Below are positions 59,424 to 64,000 of a stretch of 64,000 nt of DNA, piece after piece. The notes below the pieces were generated by a model that saw nothing but the letters and a program-made list of their open reading frames with translations, was not told the origin of the DNA and made no database searches. A program made the position numbers and the translations under genes. Source of the stretch: an uncultured Oscillospiraceae bacterium (GTDB lineage: Bacteria > Bacillota > Clostridia > Oscillospirales > Acutalibacteraceae); contig UQAZ01000009.1 in the NCBI GenBank assembly GCA_900539165.1, positions 21,191 through 85,190 of the forward strand, written 5' to 3'. The number at the start of each line of letters is the position of its first letter. The stretch's first letter is position 1.

Positions 59424-61214
59424 TTGAAAGAAAAAAGGAGTCAAAAGGAGTCAAACTTTTCAAGACTGATGGACTATGCCGAAAATTATAGGTATTTCAC
59501 TTATATATCTTTGGTACTCAGTGCAGTCAGCAGTGCGCTTGCACTCCTTCCGTTTTATTATATATGGAAGATAATTAAAGAAGTGCTTGAGGTTATGCCA
59601 AATTTTGAAAACGGTACAAGTATTGTGAAAAACGGTGTGAATGCGGTTGTTTTTGCAGTGTTGTCTATGATAATTTACATTGCGTCATTGATGTGTTCAC
59701 ACACAAGTGCATTTAGAGTTCAGGCAAATATGCGAAAACAAATGATGCATAAAATTATACAATTACCTCTTGGGGAAATTGAAAAATTCGGAAGCGGAAA
59801 GCTACGCAAAATTGTAAATGATTGCTCGGCTGCAACCGAAACTTATCTTGCTCATCAACTTCCCGATATGGTTGGCTCGGTTGTAACGCCTGTAGGATTA
59901 TTGATTTTTTTATTTGTTTTTGATTGGAGATTCGGATTAATTTCCCTCATTCCCATTGTTTTGTCATTTTTAATTATGATGGCGTTTATGACAGGCAAAA
60001 CCCTCCGTCAAAAAATGGAGGAATATCAAAACGCCCTTGACAATATGTCAAACGAGGCAGTTGAATATGTCAGAGGTATTCCTGTGGTAAAGGCATTCGG
60101 TCAAAGTGTATTCAGCTTCAGAAAATTTAAAAAATCCATTGATTCCTACAGCCAATGGACAATCGCCTATACAAAAAATCTACGCTTGCCAATGGCAATG
60201 TTCACTATGCTGATTAACGGCATTTTTGCGTTCATTATTTTTGGCGGCTTGATTTTTGCAAAAGGCGAAATAACAAATGAGTTGATACTTAATATTTTGT
60301 TTTATGTAATTATCACTCCGATTTTAACAGTAACAATGACAAAAATAATGTTTCAAAGCGAAAACAAAATGATTGTTGCTGATGCATTTAAAAGAATTGA
60401 CAGCGTTATGAACATTTCACCTTTGGAGGCAACGAAATGTCAAAAACCGACAGATGCATCTGTTCAACTTAAAAATGTAAGTTACAGCTATGACGGAGAA
60501 ATTAAGGCAATTGACGATGTTTCGCTTGATATTAAATCAGGTCAGATAGTTGCATTTGTCGGTCCGTCAGGCGGTGGCAAAACAACGCTCGCAAACCTTA
60601 TTACAAGATTTTTTGACGCAGACAGCGGTGAAGTTCTTGTAGGCGGAGTTAATGTTAAAAACATCGCAAAAGAGGATTTGACAAACGCCGTATCATATGT
60701 GTTCCAGGACAGTAAGCTAATCACAGGCAGTATATTTGACAATATTCGCCTTTCAAAGCCGGATGCGGATATGGATGAGGTTATGTCGGCACTCGAAAAG
60801 GCTCAATGTATGGATATTATCGAAAAGTTCAGTAGTGGAGTTGATACCGTTATCGGTTCAAACGGTGTTTACCTTTCAGGAGGTGAGGCACAGAGAATAG
60901 CCATTGCAAGAGCAATTCTTAAAAATGCACCGATTGTTATTCTTGACGAGGCAACAGCGTTTGCAGACCCCGACAATGAAGTTAAAATTCAAAAGGCTCT
61001 CACCGAACTTTCAAAAAGCAAAACCGTTATTATGATTGCTCACCGACTTTCAACGGTTCAAAATGCGGATTGTATATATGTTTTAAAAGACGGCAAGTTG
61101 ATTGAACAAGGTAAATCAAGAGAACTCTGCAAGCAAAACGGTGTGTTTGCAACAATGCTTGAAAATTATCTCACATCGGTTAAATGGAAGGTGGCAAAGG
61201 AGGAACTGAAATGA
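59424..61214 (+). CDS. ABC transporter half, first subunit (TetR-linked)
   Basis: This 596-residue protein joins a six-helix exporter-type membrane domain (about 20-330) to an ATPase: Walker A GPSGGGKTT near 384, signature LSGGEAQRIAIARAI near 487 and Walker B IVILDEATAFADPD near 508. The pair resembles YbtPQ/IrtAB-type transporters, which have an exporter fold but import iron-siderophores. This is consistent with the neighbouring P1B-6 pump, but drug or lipid export is also possible. The start codon is TTG, with AGGAGG 7 bp upstream. It overlaps the second subunit by 4 bp. Confidence 0.86.
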   Translation: MKEKRSQKESNFSRLMDYAENYRYFTYISLVLSAVSSALALLPFYYIWKIIKEVLEVMPNFENGTSIVKNGVNAVVFAVLSMIIYIASLMCSHTSAFRVQANMRKQMMHKIIQLPLGEIEKFGSGKLRKIVNDCSAATETYLAHQLPDMVGSVVTPVGLLIFLFVFDWRFGLISLIPIVLSFLIMMAFMTGKTLRQKMEEYQNALDNMSNEAVEYVRGIPVVKAFGQSVFSFRKFKKSIDSYSQWTIAYTKNLRLPMAMFTMLINGIFAFIIFGGLIFAKGEITNELILNILFYVIITPILTVTMTKIMFQSENKMIVADAFKRIDSVMNISPLEATKCQKPTDASVQLKNVSYSYDGEIKAIDDVSLDIKSGQIVAFVGPSGGGKTTLANLITRFFDADSGEVLVGGVNVKNIAKEDLTNAVSYVFQDSKLITGSIFDNIRLSKPDADMDEVMSALEKAQCMDIIEKFSSGVDTVIGSNGVYLSGGEAQRIAIARAILKNAPIVILDEATAFADPDNEVKIQKALTELSKSKTVIMIAHRLSTVQNADCIYVLKDGKLIEQGKSRELCKQNGVFATMLENYLTSVKWKVAKEELK

Positions 61215-62938
61215 TTGAAAAACTTATGCACAGATATGCACTTTCAAGGCGTGGTGCAAAAGACTTGATAAAGGGTATTATCGCTTGTACCTTGCAAAAT
61301 ATTTCATTTATGCTTCCCGTAAGCCTGTTATATTTATTTGTTAAGGGATTGTTGAACGGAAATGTAAAAAGCAATACGCTTTTATTTGTTGGCGGAGCAA
61401 TTATATGTTTGCTTATTGTTTTTTGTATAACGCTTTGGCAATATTATTCTACATTTCTTGCGACCTATATTGAAACAGGAACAAGAAGAATCACTCTTGC
61501 CGAAAAGTTACGCAAAATTCCGCTTTCCTTTTTCGCAAAAAAAGACTTGGCGGATTTAACAAGTACAATTATGGCAGATTGCACCTATCTTGAAACAGCC
61601 TTTTCTCATTTTATTCCGCCGTTTGTCGGTTCAATGATTTCTACGGTAATGGTGGCGATCAGTCTTTTCTTCTTCAATGCCAAAATGGCGATTGCCTCTT
61701 TGTGGGTGCTTCCAATTGCACTTATTATTGTTGGCTCATCTTCAAAAGTTCAGCAAAAGCTTTCAAACAAATCAATGAAAGCAAAAATGGATTGTGCAAA
61801 CGGTATTCAAGAGTGTATCGATACGATAGCAGATTTGAAATCAAACAATGCTGAGGAAAGATACCTTAAAACACTTGATAAAAAAATTGATAATGTAGAA
61901 AAAAGAGCTTTAAAAGGCGAATTTGGCACGGCAGTCTTTGTTTCAAGCGCACAAATGGTAATGAAACTCGGTATTGCAACAACCGCTTTGGTCGGATCAT
62001 CCTTATTAATAAAGGGCGAACTTGATGTTCTTACTTTCTTTGTGTTTCTGCTTCTTGTGTCACGCCTTTATGACCCCATGCAAGCCGCACTAATAAATCT
62101 TGCCGCAATTATCAGCACTAAGACAAATGTAGCAAGAATGAATGAAATACTCGACCACGATATTCAGTCCGGTGATACAAAGCTAACAAATGACGGTTAT
62201 GACATTGAATTTAACAATGTGAACTTTTCTTATAATGATGATGTTAAGGTTTTGACAGGCGTGTCATTTACCGCCAAGCAGGGTGAAATTACAGCACTTG
62301 TAGGTCCGTCAGGCGGTGGTAAAACAACAATTTCAAGGCTTGCTGCAAGATTTTGGGACGCTTCAAGCGGAACAATTACTGTTGGCGGTATGGATATTTC
62401 ACAAATTGAACCCGAAACCCTGTTGAGCCTTTATTCAATTGTTTTCCAGGATGTAACGCTTTTCAATACCTCAATTATTGAAAATATCCGTCTTGGCAAA
62501 AAGGATGCGACCGATAAAGAAGTGCTTTATGCAGCAAAACTTGCAAACTGCGATGAATTTGCGAATAAACTTCCTAACGGCTATGATACCGAAATAGGCG
62601 AGAACGGCTGTAACCTTTCGGGCGGTGAAAGACAGCGTATTTCTATTGCACGTGCATTTTTGAAAAATGCGCCTATCATTCTCCTTGACGAAGCAACCGC
62701 TTCTCTTGATGTTGAAAATGAAACACTCATTCAAACAGCATTATCAAGGCTCATTAAAAACAAAACCGTTCTTGTTATTGCACACAGAATGAGAACAATT
62801 GAGAATGCTGATAAAATTATCGTGCTTTCAAACGGTACCGTTACAGAAGCCGGCAATCCAAACGAACTTATGAATAAAAACGGATTGTTTAGGCATATGG
62901 TTGAACTTCAAACCGCCTCACAAAATTGGACTATATAA
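61211..62938 (+). CDS. ABC transporter half, second subunit
   Basis: This 575-residue protein is the partner subunit: membrane domain about 15-300, Walker A GPSGGGKTT near 365, signature LSGGERQRISIARAF near 471 and Walker B IILLDEATASLDVEN near 493. The start at 61211 has AAGGAGG 8 bp upstream and the stop of the first subunit overlaps it (ATGA). Both ATPase sites have intact Walker B glutamates. Substrate unknown as for its partner. Confidence 0.88.
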   Translation: MIEKLMHRYALSRRGAKDLIKGIIACTLQNISFMLPVSLLYLFVKGLLNGNVKSNTLLFVGGAIICLLIVFCITLWQYYSTFLATYIETGTRRITLAEKLRKIPLSFFAKKDLADLTSTIMADCTYLETAFSHFIPPFVGSMISTVMVAISLFFFNAKMAIASLWVLPIALIIVGSSSKVQQKLSNKSMKAKMDCANGIQECIDTIADLKSNNAEERYLKTLDKKIDNVEKRALKGEFGTAVFVSSAQMVMKLGIATTALVGSSLLIKGELDVLTFFVFLLLVSRLYDPMQAALINLAAIISTKTNVARMNEILDHDIQSGDTKLTNDGYDIEFNNVNFSYNDDVKVLTGVSFTAKQGEITALVGPSGGGKTTISRLAARFWDASSGTITVGGMDISQIEPETLLSLYSIVFQDVTLFNTSIIENIRLGKKDATDKEVLYAAKLANCDEFANKLPNGYDTEIGENGCNLSGGERQRISIARAFLKNAPIILLDEATASLDVENETLIQTALSRLIKNKTVLVIAHRMRTIENADKIIVLSNGTVTEAGNPNELMNKNGLFRHMVELQTASQNWTI

Positions 62939-62955
62939 ACTTATATGCATAAAAT

Positions 62956-62990
62956 AAATATCCACCCGCATAGCGGGTGGATATTTCAGA
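62956..62990 (+). terminator. Terminator of the ABC operon
   Basis: A 14-bp perfect stem (AAATATCCACCCGC/GCGGGTGGATATTT) with an ATA loop lies 17 bp after the stop codon. Confidence 0.85.
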
Positions 62991-63175
62991 CTATCGATAA
63001 AGTGGCTAAACCGCGCCGTGCTATAAAACGAAATTCCATTCGGGGTCCCCGACAAATTGAAAATTTGGTGGGAAAAAGGAGAAAGGAACGAAGTGTTTAT
63101 TATGAATTTCTTTAGACGTATCGTAGGGCAGGGGCTTGCTCTTACCGAAATAGAATCAAAAACTACATTGACAGC

Positions 63176-63212
63176 AAAGTGGCTTGAACGTAATGTTCAA
63201 GCCACTTTTGGC
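63176..63212. terminator. Isolated strong hairpin near the 3' edge
   Basis: A 14-bp perfect inverted repeat (AAAGTGGCTTGAAC/GTTCAAGCCACTTT) with a GTAAT loop lies in a 376-bp stretch with no clear gene. A smaller hairpin GGCGTTTTTCGCC follows. It may be a bidirectional terminator or an element scar. Confidence 0.5.
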
Positions 63213-63314
63213 GTTTTTCGCCTTTTGTTCGGGGGCAGTATCCACGTACAGCACCCACTCGCAAAATACGAAATTTATCTCACTTTCTCGAAGTCTCCCA
63301 GCGTGTAAAACGTG

Positions 63315-63950
63315 TTATAACTGCTTTTTCTTATAGCCGCAATCGCAATACGGTCCGCCGGAAGCAAGGGTGTATTCACGCACAAAATTGGTGGTGCCGC
63401 CTGCTTCGCTCATGGTGTAGTCCAGATGGCACAGGGCGGGAGTCAGGTCGTATAGCCCCAGTTCTTTCATCAGCACGCAGATGCCGCATTTTGTAAAGCG
63501 GCCTTCGTATCCGCTGCCGTCGGGATATTCGTAAAACTCCATGTTCCACGAATATGGGTTTCGGTCGGCGGCCTTCAGTGCGGCGGTCGCCTTCATGCCG
63601 GCAATATCTTTTTCGGTAAATTTACTCTTTCCGCTATTGTGACAGAACCATTTCATGGGCTTTGTCATCATGGATTTTGCGTAGTAATCTGTCAGTCTGT
63701 CCACCTTTGGGCGCTCCGGCATGGAAAGAATAAACGCACCGAGCATCGTGCAGTTGACGATGTTCATCTTGAAGCGATCCTCTTTTTCAAATTCCGGCAG
63801 GTCTGAGATAATTGCTTTGTATTTTGGTTTTGCATTTTTTGCGATACCTTTTGCTGTATCGGAATCATAACCAAACACAGCCGTCAGCTGCTTTTGGAAT
63901 GAGCCTGCAAATAATAACCACATGCCGAATGGCATTCCAAAATAAGTCAC
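63315..63950 (-). CDS. L-2-amino-thiazoline-4-carboxylate hydrolase-like protein
   Basis: This protein of about 211 residues resembles the ATC hydrolase-like family (PF14196). The pattern FTKCGICVLMKELGL, ALCHLDYTMSEAGG and YTLASGGPYCDCGY, with conserved Cys and Asp, is typical at the C-terminus. Bacterial members are often annotated as ATC hydrolases, but most have not been tested. I prefer a GTG start at 63950, which overlaps the stop of the upstream frame (GTGA) and has GGAGGG 7 bp before it; an ATG at 63971 is an alternative. Codons are richer in G and C than in the rest of the window, a hint of transfer. Confidence 0.7.
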   Translation of the reverse strand: MTYFGMPFGMWLLFAGSFQKQLTAVFGYDSDTAKGIAKNAKPKYKAIISDLPEFEKEDRFKMNIVNCTMLGAFILSMPERPKVDRLTDYYAKSMMTKPMKWFCHNSGKSKFTEKDIAGMKATAALKAADRNPYSWNMEFYEYPDGSGYEGRFTKCGICVLMKELGLYDLTPALCHLDYTMSEAGGTTNFVREYTLASGGPYCDCGYKKKQL

Positions 63951-64000
63951 TTTTTGTCCCTCCAATCGCATATCACGCGGGTCATGCGGCGGTCAATGTC
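63947..64000 (-). CDS. C-terminal end of an unidentified protein (continues past window)
   Basis: Seventeen codons and a stop (ending RVICDWRDKK) read in from the right edge and overlap the ATC hydrolase-like gene by 4 bp, showing an operon. Too little is present to identify it. Confidence 0.5.
   Translation of the reverse strand, partial: DIDRRMTRVICDWRDKK

Noticed and set aside
63057..63308. An 83-codon frame after the ABC operon
   Set aside because: It spans a perfect 14-bp hairpin and a second small hairpin and has no recognisable features; more likely noncoding.

Overview
The window looks like a chromosomal segment from a low-to-mid GC, spore-forming, strictly fermentative Firmicute of class Clostridia. 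An Oscillospiraceae/Ruminococcaceae-like gut anaerobe is my best guess. The reasons are SpoIVB and YqfC/YqfD (sporulation), pyruvate phosphate dikinase, many ferredoxin-type Fe-S proteins, no respiratory chain genes, strong AGGAGG ribosome sites, and TTGACA-17-TATAAT promoters. No insertion sequence, prophage, CRISPR array or rRNA operon is visible.

Layout. 1-12.4 kb: the end of an L-lactate dehydrogenase, then a redox block: fumarase with an upstream Rex-like NADH-sensor site, HdrBCA, FlxDCBA, a soluble FrdBA-type fumarate reductase, and an AspT/SucE-like carboxylate transporter. Together they suggest malate -> fumarate -> succinate with NADH oxidation and possible electron bifurcation to ferredoxin, then succinate export. 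12.4-14.4 kb: a ZIP metal transporter, a compact type I toxin-antitoxin locus with all four expected RNA elements, and YebC. 14.6-18.4 kb: SpoIVB, a YerB-like lipoprotein, an SGNH-like protein, tRNA-Glu and tRNA-Met. 18.6-26.6 kb: LexA, Mrp, dCMP deaminase, HAD phosphatase, DegV, BirA, VanW protein and GlmU. 26.9-36 kb: PpdK, a G5/3D cell-wall protein, CorA-like transporter, YqfC/YqfD and the mannonate genes uxuA and uxuB. 36.3-40.8 kb: a 1,419-residue secreted protein followed by a 47-residue peptide gene.

40.9-48.4 kb: a cytidylate-kinase-like protein, an NhaD/ArsB-type antiporter with a structured leader, a hydrolase, and a heterodimeric ABC exporter. The exporter's leader carries a 5S rRNA-like segment built into an attenuator-like structure. 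48.6-55 kb: a tight operon for D-amino acid and pyroglutamate metabolism (D-amino acid aminotransferase, both halves of the D-glutamate cyclase family, 5-oxoprolinase PxpBCA and alanine racemase) behind a candidate riboswitch. 55.2-63 kb: a P1B-type ATPase with the SCA metal motif (P1B-6, the ferrosome FezB type), a small GxxxG/coiled-coil protein resembling FezA, a TetR regulator with twin operators, and a two-subunit ABC transporter. Two GTTAG-N6-CTAAC palindromes link the two sides. The last 0.7 kb holds an ATC-hydrolase-like gene with more GC-rich codons, possibly acquired.

The most unusual systems are the Flx-Hdr-fumarate reductase cluster, the possible ferrosome locus, the 5S-like leader, the structured leader of the D-glutamate operon, and the type I toxin-antitoxin pair. 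All functions are inferred from sequence alone.
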